Of a DNA stretch of 64,000 nucleotides, positions 44,243 to 54,640 are shown in pieces. Positions within the stretch are counted from its first letter, which is position 1, and every line of letters begins with the position of its first letter. Under the pieces are notes generated by a model that was not told where the DNA came from, made no database searches, and was given only the letters and a program-made list of their open reading frames with translations. Origin of the DNA: Marinobacter guineae (lineage in GTDB: Bacteria; Pseudomonadota; Gammaproteobacteria; Pseudomonadales; Oleiphilaceae); contig NZ_KZ319339.1 in the NCBI RefSeq assembly GCF_002744735.1, forward strand, positions 434,001-498,000, read 5' to 3'. The position numbers and the translations under genes are program-made.

Positions 44243-45586
44243 TTACTGCGAATGGAACTGGGTACGGCCACGACCGATGGCGTAGTAGATCAGCCCGTAA
44301 CGCTCCAGCATTTCCGGCTCGTAGAGGTTGCGGCCATCAAACACCACAGGCTCACGGATCGTGGCTGCAATGGATTCGAAATCTGGCGAGCGAAATTCTT
44401 TCCACTCGGTACAAATTGCCAGCACATCCGCGCCCTTGAGCGCCTGCTCCTTGGTGCCGCACAGGGTCAGGCCCGACTGGTCTCCGTAGATTCGCTGGGT
44501 CTCTTCCATGGCCTCGGGATCAAACGCCTGAACGACCGCCCCGGCTTTCCAGAGGTCTTCCATCAGGGTTCGGGATGACGCCTCACGCATGTCGTCGGTG
44601 TTGGGCTTGAAGGCCAGGCCCCAGAGCGCCACGACCTTGCCCTTCAGGTCGCCCCCGAAATAATGGCTGATCTTGTCGAACAGGACGTGCTTCTGGGCGT
44701 AGTTTACCGCCTCCACCGCATTCAATAGTGGCGCGTCATAGCCACAGTCACTGGCCGTCCGGGCCAGCGCCTGAACATCTTTCGGGAAGCAGGAACCACC
44801 ATAACCGCAACCCGGATAGATGAAGTGGTAACCAATCCGGGGATCGGAACCGATACCGCGCCGGACGGCCTCAATATCCGCCCCTAGCCGCTCGGCCAGG
44901 TTGGCTATTTCGTTCATGAAACTGATCTTGGTGGCCAGCATCGAGTTGGCCGCGTATTTGGTCAGCTCCGCGGACCTCAGGTCCATGAAGATCATCCGGT
45001 CGTGGCTGCGGTTGAACGGGTAATAGACTTCCCGCAGGAGTTCCGCGGCGCGCTCGCTATCGGTACCTACAACGATCCTGTCCGGCTTCATGAAATCATT
45101 GATGGCCGCCCCTTCCTTGAGGAATTCCGGATTGGAGACCACATCAAAGTCCAGCTCCAGACCTCGGTGGTCAAGCTGTGCCCGAACAGCAGCTCTGACC
45201 TTGTCGCCCGTTCCCACCGGCACAGTGGACTTGTCGACCACCACTTTGTAGTCGTCCATGTACTCGCCGATCGACCGGGCAACGGCGGTCACGTACTGAA
45301 GATCGGCAGAGCCGTCCTCATCCGGGGGTGTGCCTACGGCAATAAACTGGAGGGTACCGTGCCGAACCGCTTCTTCGGCGTTCGTGGTAAACGAAAGACG
45401 CCCCGCCTCGACTGTATGCTTTACGATGTTCTCGAGGCCCGGCTCATAGATGGGAATCTGGCCATTCTTCAGCTTTGCGATCTTGCCCTGATCAACATCC
45501 ATGCATAGGACGTTGTGACCAACATCTGCCAGACACGCCCCGGTTACCAAGCCTACGTAACCGGTGCCAAAAATCGTAATTCTCAT
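44243..45586 (-). CDS. ugd: UDP-glucose 6-dehydrogenase
   Basis: Oxidises UDP-glucose to UDP-glucuronate, a precursor for surface polysaccharide. NAD site [38 protein letters not shown] in the middle, and the catalytic Cys in [16 protein letters not shown]; the C-terminal domain contains [16 protein letters not shown]. 447 residues, normal. galE precedes it by 30 bp. Confidence 0.97.
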   Translation of the reverse strand: MRITIFGTGYVGLVTGACLADVGHNVLCMDVDQGKIAKLKNGQIPIYEPGLENIVKHTVEAGRLSFTTNAEEAVRHGTLQFIAVGTPPDEDGSADLQYVTAVARSIGEYMDDYKVVVDKSTVPVGTGDKVRAAVRAQLDHRGLELDFDVVSNPEFLKEGAAINDFMKPDRIVVGTDSERAAELLREVYYPFNRSHDRMIFMDLRSAELTKYAANSMLATKISFMNEIANLAERLGADIEAVRRGIGSDPRIGYHFIYPGCGYGGSCFPKDVQALARTASDCGYDAPLLNAVEAVNYAQKHVLFDKISHYFGGDLKGKVVALWGLAFKPNTDDMREASSRTLMEDLWKAGAVVQAFDPEAMEETQRIYGDQSGLTLCGTKEQALKGADVLAICTEWKEFRSPDFESIAATIREPVVFDGRNLYEPEMLERYGLIYYAIGRGRTQFHSQ

Positions 45587-45616
45587 CCGTTAAATCCCGA
45601 TGCAAATACAAGAAAG

Positions 45617-46612
45617 TTATTGGGTGTTGTCGGCCTTTTTCTTCTGCCAGATCGCTTCCCAGGCCAGAGCCGTACCCACAATGGTGTCCAGATCATCGTA
45701 ATCAGGCTGCCAGCCCAGGGTTTGCCTGATCAGCGTGTTATCCGCCATCAGCGCAGCCGGGTCGCCCGCCCGCCGGCCGGCTTCGGTAACCGGAAAATCG
45801 ACGCCGGACTTTTCCTTCACAACATCAATCACTTCCCGAACCGTAAACCCACGACCATAACCGCAATTCATGACCTTCGAATGACCGCCGTCCGCCATGT
45901 AATCCAGTGCCATCACGTGAGCCTTGGCCAGATCTTCCACGTGGATGTAATCCCGGATACAGGTACCGTCACGGGTGTCGTAGTCAGTACCGAAGACGCT
46001 CATGCCCTCTCTCTGGCCAGTAACACATTCACAGGCCACCTTGATCAGATGGGTCGCCTCGGGCGTGGCCTGACCGAGCAGTCCGTCAGGATTGGCACCG
46101 GCCACGTTGAAATAACGCAAAATGACGTAATTGAGGCTGGAGGCGGCGGCCAGATCCATGATCATCCGCTCGCTCATCATCTTGGAGGCACCATACGGAT
46201 TGATGGGCGCCAGCGGCAGATCCTCGGTCAGCACCGTCTGCTCCGGCATGCCATAAACGGCTGCGGTGGAGGAAAACACCATGTAGGGCACGCCGTGTTT
46301 CTCGACGGCTTTGAGGAGGTTCAGGGTGTTGCGGGTGTTATTGCTGTAATACTTCAGGGGATTGGCGACGGACTCCGGCACGACGATATTGGCAGCGAAA
46401 TGAAGAACCGCTTCAAACCGGTGGCGGGAGAACAGGTCCTCGATCGCCGTCTCATCCGCCAGATCCCCGACCACCAGTTCACCAGCCGTTACCGCCCAGC
46501 GATACCCGGTGGACAGGTTATCGAAAACCACAATATCGTGACCGGCCTGGCCCAGCTGGCGAACCACATGACTGCCAATATACCCGGCTCCGCCGGTAAC
46601 GAGGACTTTCAT
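45617..46612 (-). CDS. galE: UDP-glucose 4-epimerase
   Basis: Interconverts UDP-glucose and UDP-galactose. NAD motif VLVTGGAGYIGSHVVRQL, FDNLSTGYRWAV, catalytic INPYGASKMMSE (Tyr and Lys), and RAGDPAALMADNTLI near the end. 331 residues. It begins 9 bp after tadA stops, and ugd follows, so the two sugar enzymes share a transcript with tadA. Confidence 0.95.
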   Translation of the reverse strand: MKVLVTGGAGYIGSHVVRQLGQAGHDIVVFDNLSTGYRWAVTAGELVVGDLADETAIEDLFSRHRFEAVLHFAANIVVPESVANPLKYYSNNTRNTLNLLKAVEKHGVPYMVFSSTAAVYGMPEQTVLTEDLPLAPINPYGASKMMSERMIMDLAAASSLNYVILRYFNVAGANPDGLLGQATPEATHLIKVACECVTGQREGMSVFGTDYDTRDGTCIRDYIHVEDLAKAHVMALDYMADGGHSKVMNCGYGRGFTVREVIDVVKEKSGVDFPVTEAGRRAGDPAALMADNTLIRQTLGWQPDYDDLDTIVGTALAWEAIWQKKKADNTQ

Positions 46613-46621
46613 AGGCGAGAA

Positions 46622-47125
46622 CTACTCCTTCCCTGAAGGTTGTTTGCGAAGACGCCGGATCTCTGCCCGCCGTTGACTGAAAAACTCACTGATTATCTGA
46701 CTGCACTGGCCTGCCAGAACACCGCCGACCGCCTTCACATCCCAGTTAAGATGAGGCTCTTCCAGCGTCCGCCGTGATGATTGCACTGCGCCGGCCTTGG
46801 GCTCGACAGCACCGTATACCAGCCGGCTGATCCGACCATGAACTATTGCGCCCACACACATGGTACAGGGCTCCAGAGTAACGTAAAGCGTGGCACCGGA
46901 CAGCCGGTAATTGCCAACCCGGGCGGCGGCATCCCGCAAAGCCCGTATCTCGGCATGGGCGGTCGGATCGCAACCGGAAATCGGCGCATTGAAGCCCGCG
47001 CCGATTTCCCTGCCCTCAAGCACCACCACGGCTCCTACAGGCACTTCACCTTTTGCTGCGGCCTGGGATGCCAGTTGTAGTGCCCGATTCATCCAGTATT
47101 CGTCAGTCGCTTTTGACTCAGACAT
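46622..47125 (-). CDS. tadA: tRNA-specific adenosine deaminase TadA
   Basis: Deaminates the wobble adenosine of tRNA-Arg(ACG) to inosine. The cytidine-deaminase-fold zinc motif is complete: PTAHAEIRALRDAA and EPCTMCVGAIVHGRIS. The start MSESKATDEYWM gives 167 residues; a longer frame runs into the spacer before the LysE gene. In relatives this gene often follows guaA; here about 2.7 kb of other genes lie between them. Confidence 0.95.
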   Translation of the reverse strand: MSESKATDEYWMNRALQLASQAAAKGEVPVGAVVVLEGREIGAGFNAPISGCDPTAHAEIRALRDAAARVGNYRLSGATLYVTLEPCTMCVGAIVHGRISRLVYGAVEPKAGAVQSSRRTLEEPHLNWDVKAVGGVLAGQCSQIISEFFSQRRAEIRRLRKQPSGKE

Positions 47126-47255
47126 TAAACCTAGTAATCCGTCGACTATTCTCAATCGTCGCTTTTCGACAAAGCCCAGAACAGGCAACGGGAGGATAGC
47201 GCCGGTGTTTCCGGATTTCCACTGGATTGCAGGATGAAAGGTCTCAATCAGTATA

Positions 47256-47855
47256 CTATTTCCCCAACCACAGCGACCCCACCGATAAAACCAGCATAAC
47301 GGCAAAGACAATATTGGTAGCACGCCCGATCATGGGATTTCGCAGGAACTTTGAAAAAGTAGCGCCAAAGGCAAGCCAGATCACGCTAAAGACGAGAATG
47401 ACCACGGTTAGCGCCAACAATTTGCAGGTTGTGTCGACAATCAGGTTGTCAGGCGCAATAGAGTGACTCGAATAAACCGCGCCAATTGCGGCAAAGGCCT
47501 TCGGATTGGCAATTGCGAGACTGAACCCGGGTAAAAACGCTGGCGCATTTTCAGACGTTGCTGCGACTTGGCCTACGGGCGCCGTTGCAATTTTCACAGC
47601 AAGGTAAAGAATATAAACCCCAGCTATACCTGAGAGAATGGCAAGTAATATTGGCTGAGCAAGCACAAGGGTCGTAACACCTGTTGCTATCATGAGCAGA
47701 ACGACCATCGTTCCCACAATGATTCCAAACATGTAGGGCAGACCTACCCGAAAACCAAAAGCGGAACCAAGACCCGCAAGGCTAAGTGTCGCAGGACCTG
47801 GGCTTCCCATCAGGGGAAGCGCCGCTAGCCACAAGAACAGCAGATTATCCGCCAT
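47256..47855 (-). CDS. LysE/RhtB-family exporter
   Basis: A 199-residue inner-membrane exporter of amino acids or related small molecules, with six helices. Family motifs are PLMGSPGPATLSLAG near the N-terminus and SLAIANPKAFAAIG in the middle. The start MADNLLFLW is chosen; it overlaps the end of a broken MFS gene by 11 bp. The divergent LysR gene nearby probably regulates it. Base composition is AT-richer than in the core genes, suggesting acquisition. Confidence 0.9.
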   Translation of the reverse strand: MADNLLFLWLAALPLMGSPGPATLSLAGLGSAFGFRVGLPYMFGIIVGTMVVLLMIATGVTTLVLAQPILLAILSGIAGVYILYLAVKIATAPVGQVAATSENAPAFLPGFSLAIANPKAFAAIGAVYSSHSIAPDNLIVDTTCKLLALTVVILVFSVIWLAFGATFSKFLRNPMIGRATNIVFAVMLVLSVGSLWLGK

Positions 47856-48102
47856 ATGCCAAACCCTCTCGGGGTGCCGGACGTTCCCGCACCAGCAGGT
47901 GTGCAATTGCGGAAAACACCCCTAATGCGATGGCGAGATACCAGACCTGATCGTAACTGGCGAAGCGATCGAAGAAAACACCGCCAAGCCAAACCCCAAA
48001 GAACCCTCCAAGCTGATGGCTCAGAAAAACAAAACCACCGGCCAGGATGATCGGTATCATCCCATGATTGTTACTCGCGCCAGTGGTTGTTTTGGTCGTC
48101 AC
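47845..48102 (-). pseudogene. 3' remnant of an MFS transporter gene
   Basis: An 85-codon frame whose last 70 residues read as the C-terminal two helices of a YbfB-like major facilitator: GGFVFLSHQLGGFFGVWLGG, FDRFASYDQVWYLAIALG and a basic tail. Homology begins abruptly near MIPIILAGG; the preceding 14 codons are low-complexity and unrelated, and nothing MFS-like lies further upstream. Ten of the twelve helices are missing, so function is very unlikely. It marks a deletion or insertion junction between the LysE and LysR genes. Confidence 0.75.
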
Positions 48103-48255
48103 TACTATTCTGCCCTTTTATCCCTAAACCAATGCCAAGGCATGCATCTGACCTTAAACCGGAGGCACGCTGCAATGGAATTGACGCGGATATTAGCAAC
48201 GATTTAAACTTTTTAAAATCGAATATATTTTAACTAAAACTTTAGGTTTATTGAA

Positions 48256-49128
48256 TTGAATGTAGCCTTCGATATTGACGCTCTTCGTGCCGTTGTGGCG
48301 GGGATCGACCTGCACAGCTTCGCACGCGCGGCTGTGCAGTTGGGCCGATCACAGTCAGCAATCAGCATGCAGCTCAAAAAGTTGGAACAGCAGGCCGGTA
48401 CGCAACTTTTCGTCCGCAAGGGCAGAAGCCTGGTCCCTACCGAAGCTGGAGAGTTACTGGCTGCATATGCCCGCAGGATGATCGCGCTCAATGATGAAGC
48501 TGCACTCGCTCTTGGAGTGACAGCGACTTCAGCTACCGTGCGCCTCGGCCTGCCACAGGATTTTTTTGAGGACGTGATGCCTGCAACCTTGTCTGCATTC
48601 TCCCGTAAACACTCTGGTGTTCACGTCGAAGTCCAGGCGGGCCCAAATCACGTTTTGGCAGAAGAGGTCCGGGCTGGTCGACTGGATGTTGCCATCACCT
48701 TTTTCTCCGAAGGCTCCAGAAGTGAAGGAGAACTTATTTGCGAACTCCCGATGCACTGGTTGGCGCACGAGAGCTTTATAAGCGATTCTGAAGTTGACCG
48801 GATACCCTTGGTGCTATTCGACCATCGCTGCCTCTTCCGGCAGGCGGCGCTCGCCGCACTCGACGGGGCGAATAAGCGTTGGCGAGTTGCGGTGACGACA
48901 CCAAGTCTGCCTGGCATTTGGGCCGCGCTTCGTTCAAACCTTGGGCTTGCAGTGCGAACACAGCATGGGATGCCTAAAGACACCAAATGTATTGACGACA
49001 AGCTTGATCTGCCCAGGCTTCCATCGATTGCTCTTAAGATGCTCCGTTCCTCGGATGCCTCACCCGCTGCGCAGGATCTGTGCGAGATTCTGAAACGCGA
49101 AACTGTCAGGCTGGTCACACCCGATTGA
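48256..49128 (+). CDS. LysR-family transcriptional regulator
   Basis: A 290-residue regulator. The N-terminal helix-turn-helix is SFARAAVQLGRSQSAISMQL, followed by the usual LFVRKGRSLVPTEAGELL, then a periplasmic-binding-like effector domain. The start is TTG; no ATG lies before the DNA-binding domain. It faces away from the LysE exporter gene across the MFS remnant, the standard arrangement for a regulator of an exporter. The upstream 70 bp are very AT-rich. Confidence 0.92.
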   Translation: MNVAFDIDALRAVVAGIDLHSFARAAVQLGRSQSAISMQLKKLEQQAGTQLFVRKGRSLVPTEAGELLAAYARRMIALNDEAALALGVTATSATVRLGLPQDFFEDVMPATLSAFSRKHSGVHVEVQAGPNHVLAEEVRAGRLDVAITFFSEGSRSEGELICELPMHWLAHESFISDSEVDRIPLVLFDHRCLFRQAALAALDGANKRWRVAVTTPSLPGIWAALRSNLGLAVRTQHGMPKDTKCIDDKLDLPRLPSIALKMLRSSDASPAAQDLCEILKRETVRLVTPD

Positions 49129-49164
49129 CGCGCCCTGCTTGAAGCTGCCCCGGGGAAAGTTCAG

Positions 49165-49815
49165 TTAGTACGCTCTGGCATGGCCCCCTGGATAATCCAG
49201 CAGTGTGCGCAATTTGACATCCGCCAAGGAATACCTTGGATTATCAAAATCATGAGCCGGCGGCACAACAACCGTTTTTATTCCCGCTGCCTTGGCAGCC
49301 ATCACACCGGAGGGAGAATCTTCAAAGGCAATGCACCTTTCGGCATCAATCTCCAGTTTTTTTAGCGTGGAGAAATATACGGCAGGGTCAGGTTTACCTC
49401 GCTCCACATGCTCAGATGAGGATACTCCATGGAAATACGGGGCTATATTCAACTTGTTCAGAACCGTGGCAATCAACCGGAAGGGTGAGTTTGTCGATAA
49501 GCCAATCCTGTAATTCCTTTCATGGAAATAACCGAGTATCTGTTTGGCACCCACCATCGGTTGACCATCTTTTTTTATCAGCTCATCGACACAATCAATT
49601 ACTTCATTTTCAACCGCTTCAATGGACTTGTGATTCCATGGGAAAAGCTCGTGCCAGAACTCAGTGACTTCTCTGGTCGTCATGGATGCGGTTTTTTCAC
49701 AAAGCGAGTCCGATAATTCTACGCCCACAGAGGAGAACACCATTTTCTCGGCTTTCGTCCAAAATGGCTCGGAATCGATCAAGAGGCCATCCATGTCAAA
49801 GATGACTGCCTTCAT
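49165..49815 (-). CDS. hxpB: Hexitol / sugar phosphatase HxpB (YniC type)
   Basis: A 216-residue HAD-superfamily phosphatase that dephosphorylates hexitol and 2-deoxyglucose phosphates. Motif I FDMDGLLIDSEPFW, motif II LSTNSP, motif III Lys in ERGKPDPAVY, motif IV FEDSPSGVMAAKAAG. The cap domain has TREVTEFWHELFPW, typical of YniC. Base composition is AT-richer than the flanking guaA. It belongs to the block inserted between guaA and tadA. Confidence 0.88.
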   Translation of the reverse strand: MKAVIFDMDGLLIDSEPFWTKAEKMVFSSVGVELSDSLCEKTASMTTREVTEFWHELFPWNHKSIEAVENEVIDCVDELIKKDGQPMVGAKQILGYFHERNYRIGLSTNSPFRLIATVLNKLNIAPYFHGVSSSEHVERGKPDPAVYFSTLKKLEIDAERCIAFEDSPSGVMAAKAAGIKTVVVPPAHDFDNPRYSLADVKLRTLLDYPGGHARAY

Positions 49816-49851
49816 ATTCAGGCCCCATCTATCCCATTACCGAAGCGATAT

Positions 49852-51429
49852 TCACTCCCACTCAATGGTTGCCGGCGGCTTGGATGAAACGTCGTAAGTG
49901 ACCCGGGATACACCGGTGATCTCGTTGATGATCCGGTTGGAGACCGTTTCAAGCAGATCGTACGGCAGGTGTGCCCAGCGGGCTGTCATGAAATCGATGG
50001 TCTCAACCGCTCGCAGGGCCACCACGTATTCGTAGCGGCGGGCATCGCCCACCACGCCTACGGACTTGACCGGCAGGAACACGGCAAAGGCCTGGCTGGT
50101 CTTGTGGTACAGATCAGCACGATGGAGCTCTTCCAGGAAGATGGCGTCTGCCTTGCGCAGGATATCGGCGTATTCCTTCTTCACTTCACCGAGAATACGG
50201 ACACCCAGGCCTGGCCCCGGGAACGGGTGACGGTAGACCATGTCGTAAGGCAGGCCCAGTTCAAGGCCGATCCGGCGCACTTCATCCTTGAACAACTCCC
50301 TCAGCGGCTCCACCAGCTTCATTTTCATGGTTTCCGGCAGGCCACCCACATTGTGGTGGGATTTGATGACGTGGGCCTTACCGGTCTTGGACGCTGCGGA
50401 CTCAATCACATCCGGGTAGATAGTGCCCTGGGCGAGCCAGTTGACGTCACGGATGTTGGCGGCTTCGTCGTCAAACACATCGATGAAGGTGTTGCCAATG
50501 ATTTTGCGCTTCTGCTCAGGATCATCGATGCCCTTGAGTTTGGACAGGAACAGATCTTCGGCATCCACACGAATGACCTTCACGCCCATGTTCCGGGCAA
50601 ACATGTCCATCACCTGATCGCCTTCGTGCAGGCGCAAAAGACCGTTGTCCACAAACACACAGGTGAGCTGCTCGCCGATCGCCCGATGCAGCAGTGCGGC
50701 CGTCACGGAGGAGTCGACACCGCCAGAAAGACCCAACAGCACCTTGTCGCCGCCAACCTGCTCCCGAATCTGGCGCACTGCGTCATCAACGATCTTCGCC
50801 GGCGTCCACAGTGCTTCGCAACCACAGACATCCAGAATGAAGTGCTCGAGAATCCGCTTGCCCTGGAGCGTATGGGTCACTTCCGGGTGGAACTGAACAC
50901 CGTAGAGGTTCCGGCTCAGGTCCTGCATGGCGGCAATGGGGGCGCTCTCGGTGGACGCCAGTAGCTCAAAGCCTTCCGGCATAGCCACCACCTTGTCACC
51001 GTGGCTCATCCAGACATCCAGCAGCGAATCGCCGGTGGCGGTAAGGTGATCGGTAATATCCCGAAGCAGAGGGCCGGCGGCGCGCACTTTCACCTGGGCG
51101 TAGCCGAATTCCCGCTTCTCGGAACTGGCAACCCGACCACCCAGCTGTTCGGCCATGGTCTGCATGCCATAGCAGATACCGAGAACCGGAATTCCTCGAT
51201 CAAACAGGCCCTCGGGCGCCCGAGGACCACCCAGCTGCGTGACCGACTCCGGCCCACCAGCCAGAACAATCCCTTTCGGGTTGAACTCGTTGAGTTCTTC
51301 CTCGGTAATATCAAACGCCTTGATTTCACAATAGACGCCAATCTCCCGTACACGGCGAGCAATAAGCTGGGTGTACTGGGAACCGAAATCGAGAATCAGG
51401 ATGCGGTGGTCGTGAATGTTCTGGGCCAT
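49852..51429 (-). CDS. guaA: GMP synthase (glutamine-hydrolysing)
   Basis: Converts XMP to GMP. Domain order: class I glutamine amidotransferase with the Cys in [14 protein letters not shown] and His in [14 protein letters not shown] pyrophosphatase with [18 protein letters not shown]-terminal dimer domain ending in [25 protein letters not shown] sequence. 525 residues, normal. It follows guaB by about 60 bp in one operon. Confidence 0.97.
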   Translation of the reverse strand: MAQNIHDHRILILDFGSQYTQLIARRVREIGVYCEIKAFDITEEELNEFNPKGIVLAGGPESVTQLGGPRAPEGLFDRGIPVLGICYGMQTMAEQLGGRVASSEKREFGYAQVKVRAAGPLLRDITDHLTATGDSLLDVWMSHGDKVVAMPEGFELLASTESAPIAAMQDLSRNLYGVQFHPEVTHTLQGKRILEHFILDVCGCEALWTPAKIVDDAVRQIREQVGGDKVLLGLSGGVDSSVTAALLHRAIGEQLTCVFVDNGLLRLHEGDQVMDMFARNMGVKVIRVDAEDLFLSKLKGIDDPEQKRKIIGNTFIDVFDDEAANIRDVNWLAQGTIYPDVIESAASKTGKAHVIKSHHNVGGLPETMKMKLVEPLRELFKDEVRRIGLELGLPYDMVYRHPFPGPGLGVRILGEVKKEYADILRKADAIFLEELHRADLYHKTSQAFAVFLPVKSVGVVGDARRYEYVVALRAVETIDFMTARWAHLPYDLLETVSNRIINEITGVSRVTYDVSSKPPATIEWE

Positions 51430-51492
51430 GGAGTCCTCGGAGCAAAATGAACAACGCGGCCCTCAGGGGAGCCGCGTCTGGTCAGGCAATGA

Positions 51493-52956
51493 TTAACCGA
51501 TACGGTAGTTTGGCGCTTCTTTGGTAATGGTCACGTCGTGCACGTGACTCTCACGCATGCCGGCGTTGGTGATGCGTACAAATTCCGGCTTGGTACGCAT
51601 CTCTTCCATGGTGGCGCTACCGGTGTAACCCATGGAAGCACGCAGGCCGCCAACCAGCTGGTGGACGATGTTACGCATCGGGCCCTTGCAGGCGACACGA
51701 CCCTCAATGCCTTCCGGTACCAGTTTCTCGATGCCCTTACTGGCATCCTGGAAGTAACGGTCACTGGAGCCCTGACCCATGGCGCCGATTGAACCCATGC
51801 CACGGTACGCCTTGTAGCTGCGGCCCTGGAACAGTTCAACCTCGCCGGGTGCCTCATCGGTACCTGCCAGCAGGCTGCCGATCATGACGCAATGGGCACC
51901 GGCAGCAATGGCCTTGGCGATATCGCCGGAGAACCGTATGCCACCGTCGGCAATCAATGGTACTCCGCGTTCTTTCAGGGCAGCCGCCACGTTTGACACC
52001 GCGGAAATCTGGGGTACGCCAATACCGGCGACAATGCGGGTGGTACAGATTGAACCGGGACCGATACCCACTTTTACAGCGTCGGCACCGGCATCCGCCA
52101 GAGCGATAGCCGCCTGGGAGGTTGCAATGTTACCGCCGATCACCTGGACTTCCGGGAAGTTCTGCTTCACCCAGCGAACGCGCTCGATCACACCCCGTGA
52201 ATGGCCATGGGCGGTATCAACCACGAGCACGTCCACGCCGGCCTCTGCCAGCGCCGTAATCCGCGCCTCGGTGTCTCCGCCTGTACTGACAGCAGCACCG
52301 ACACGCAACCGACCCTGGTCATCCTTGCAGGCCAGCGGATAGTCTTTGGCCTTCTGGATGTCCTTGACGGTGATCAGCCCACGCAGCTCGAAATTGTCAT
52401 TGACCACCAGCACCTTTTCGATGCGGTGGCGGTGCAACAACTCTTTGACCTCCTCCAGGCAGGCCCCTTCTTTCACCGTGACCAGCTTATCCTTGGGCGT
52501 CATGATGTCCTGCACCGGGGTATCCATTCGGCTTTCAAACCGGATGTCACGGCCGGTGACAATGCCCAGCAGATCGCGGCCATCGACCACCGGCAGACCG
52601 GATATGTTGTTGGCCATGGTGATATCCACCAACTCGCGGACAGTGGTATCCGGTGTCACGGTAATCGGGTCTTTCACCACACCACTTTCGTACTTCTTGA
52701 CCTTGCGAACCGCTGCCGCCTGCTGCTCAACAGTCATGTTCTTGTGCATGATGCCAATTCCGCCTTCCTGAGCCATGGCAATGGCCAGATCTGCCCCGGT
52801 GACAGTGTCCATTGCGGCAGACACAAGCGGAATGTTCAGAGTGATACCTTTGGTCAACCGGGTCTGCAGGTTGACCTGGTGGGGAAGAACTTCTGAATAT
52901 CCGGGAACCAGCAGAACGTCATCAAATGTGAGGGCTTCTTCGGCAATTCGCAGCAT
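51493..52956 (-). CDS. guaB: Inosine-5'-monophosphate dehydrogenase
   Basis: Oxidises IMP to XMP, the committed step to GMP. TIM barrel with an inserted pair of CBS domains (residues about 95-205, [12 protein letters not shown] and [10 protein letters not shown]); catalytic Cys in [13 protein letters not shown]; flap [18 protein letters not shown]. 487 residues. A good promoter lies about 80 bases upstream. Confidence 0.97.
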   Translation of the reverse strand: MLRIAEEALTFDDVLLVPGYSEVLPHQVNLQTRLTKGITLNIPLVSAAMDTVTGADLAIAMAQEGGIGIMHKNMTVEQQAAAVRKVKKYESGVVKDPITVTPDTTVRELVDITMANNISGLPVVDGRDLLGIVTGRDIRFESRMDTPVQDIMTPKDKLVTVKEGACLEEVKELLHRHRIEKVLVVNDNFELRGLITVKDIQKAKDYPLACKDDQGRLRVGAAVSTGGDTEARITALAEAGVDVLVVDTAHGHSRGVIERVRWVKQNFPEVQVIGGNIATSQAAIALADAGADAVKVGIGPGSICTTRIVAGIGVPQISAVSNVAAALKERGVPLIADGGIRFSGDIAKAIAAGAHCVMIGSLLAGTDEAPGEVELFQGRSYKAYRGMGSIGAMGQGSSDRYFQDASKGIEKLVPEGIEGRVACKGPMRNIVHQLVGGLRASMGYTGSATMEEMRTKPEFVRITNAGMRESHVHDVTITKEAPNYRIG

Positions 52957-53042
52957 TGGGATCCGCCTTTTGAACGTGCTAAGTTGGGAATTTCCGTGCT
53001 GTACCCGCGGCGGTACAACAAAGCAAAATCCTTAATCGATCT

Positions 53043-53071
53043 ATTATAAAGGGGCTCTCGGGGACAGTAAA
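53043..53071 (-). promoter_or_regulatory. Promoter of guaBA
   Basis: On the minus strand TTTACT (53071-53066), 17 bp, then a perfect TATAAT (53048-53043), giving a start near 53036 and a leader of about 80 bases before guaB. Confidence 0.75.
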
Positions 53072-53148
53072 CCGCGCCGTTTTTAACCTTCGATTGCATC
53101 TTTTTGAAATTTCGCTATTTTTACCCTCCCACTTTTCGGCTATTGCGT

Positions 53149-54537
53149 ATGGATAACGACGGAGTCAGACCGGTGACATCCTCCCTCCAGGACACCCGCC
53201 CCCGGGCACTCAGTGTCAGCGAACTTAACCATCAGGCCAGGCACCTGCTGGAATCCAGTTTCATGCAGGTGTGGGTGGAAGGTGAACTGTCGGGATTTTC
53301 ACGTCCCTCCTCCGGGCACTGGTACTTTTCCCTGAAGGACCGCAAATGCCAGGTCCGTTGCGCCATGTTCCGCGGCTTGAACCAGCGAATCCGAACTCTG
53401 CCGAAAGAAGGCGACCAAGTACGCATCCGTGGCAAAGTAACGCTCTACGAGAACCGGGGCGACTTCCAGATTATCGTCGAGCATATTGAGCCGGCCGGCC
53501 TCGGCGCACTGCAGCAGGCCTTTGAGGAGCTCAAACGCAAACTCCTCGCCGAAGGCCTGTTCGATAACGCCCGGAAAAAACCGCTGCCTTCACTGCCAAA
53601 ACACATTGGCGTGGTTACCTCGCCGACCGGTGCCGCCATTCACGACATCCTCACTGTGCTGGCACGTCGCTGCCCGGCCATTCCGGTTACACTTTATCCA
53701 ACCGCCGTTCAGGGCAAGGCAGCAACCGCCGAAATTGTCAGCGCCATTGAACGGGCCCAGACCCATGGCGTTGTCGATGTACTGATTATCGGCCGGGGTG
53801 GTGGCTCTCTGGAAGACCTCTGGTGCTTCAACGAAGAAGCGGTGGCCCGGGCCATTGCGGCCTGCACAATCCCCACCGTCAGCGCGGTTGGTCACGAAGT
53901 GGATGTCACCATTGCCGACTTCGTCGCCGATCTGCGGGCCCCGACGCCCTCGGCCGCCGCCGAAAAGATCTCACCGGATCAGTCCGACTGGCTCAAGCAA
54001 TTGCGGGAACGGGAATTCCGGTTCTCCAATGCCATAGGGCTTGCCCTGAAGCGCCTCAGCACCCAGCTCGGGCACCTGACCGCGCGACTGCGGGATCCGA
54101 GGCGGGAGTTGCTTGAAAAGGCCCAGCGTATGGATGAGCTGGAGCTGAGGCTTGAAAAGGCGATCCGGCAGCGCCTGAGCACGGTAAGTGTCAGGAACGA
54201 CCACCTGCACCAGAGGCTGGTTATGCAGTCGCCTCGCCGACAACTTGCACAAAGCCAGGACACGGTGAAACGCATAACGGAGCGAATGCTCTCGGTAATG
54301 CAACAGAGCCTCAGACACCGCCGGGAAAGTCTGGAACACGCGGCACAGACTCTCAATGTCGTGAGTCCTCTGGCGACTCTGGGCCGGGGTTATGCCATCG
54401 TGCGGGATGGTGATGGCAAGATCGTTCGGGAAGCGTCTGCGGTCAGTGCCGGGGAGACCATTTCTGCCCGGGTTGCCACGGGCGAGCTGACGGCAAAGGT
54501 GACATCGGTCAAAACTGAGAAAGAAACAGGCCCATAA
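53149..54537 (+). CDS. xseA: Exodeoxyribonuclease VII large subunit
   Basis: Degrades single-stranded DNA with XseB. An N-terminal OB fold (VWVEGELSGFSRPSSGHWYF) is followed by the catalytic domain (VVTSPTGAAIHDIL, IIGRGGGSLEDLWCFNEE, GHEVDVTIADFVADLRAPT) and a long helical C-terminal arm. I use the ATG at MDNDGVRP (462 residues), but a GTG eight codons later has GGAG at proper spacing and may be the true start. It diverges from guaB. Confidence 0.95.
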   Translation: MDNDGVRPVTSSLQDTRPRALSVSELNHQARHLLESSFMQVWVEGELSGFSRPSSGHWYFSLKDRKCQVRCAMFRGLNQRIRTLPKEGDQVRIRGKVTLYENRGDFQIIVEHIEPAGLGALQQAFEELKRKLLAEGLFDNARKKPLPSLPKHIGVVTSPTGAAIHDILTVLARRCPAIPVTLYPTAVQGKAATAEIVSAIERAQTHGVVDVLIIGRGGGSLEDLWCFNEEAVARAIAACTIPTVSAVGHEVDVTIADFVADLRAPTPSAAAEKISPDQSDWLKQLREREFRFSNAIGLALKRLSTQLGHLTARLRDPRRELLEKAQRMDELELRLEKAIRQRLSTVSVRNDHLHQRLVMQSPRRQLAQSQDTVKRITERMLSVMQQSLRHRRESLEHAAQTLNVVSPLATLGRGYAIVRDGDGKIVREASAVSAGETISARVATGELTAKVTSVKTEKETGP

Positions 54538-54640
54538 TCCCGCCAGACTAAGCCAATGGTCTACTAGTCCATGATTTCAAACGGCCTAAAGTTGTCAGGA
54601 AACGTATTAAAACAACAACAGGCACGATGAGGTGGAATAT

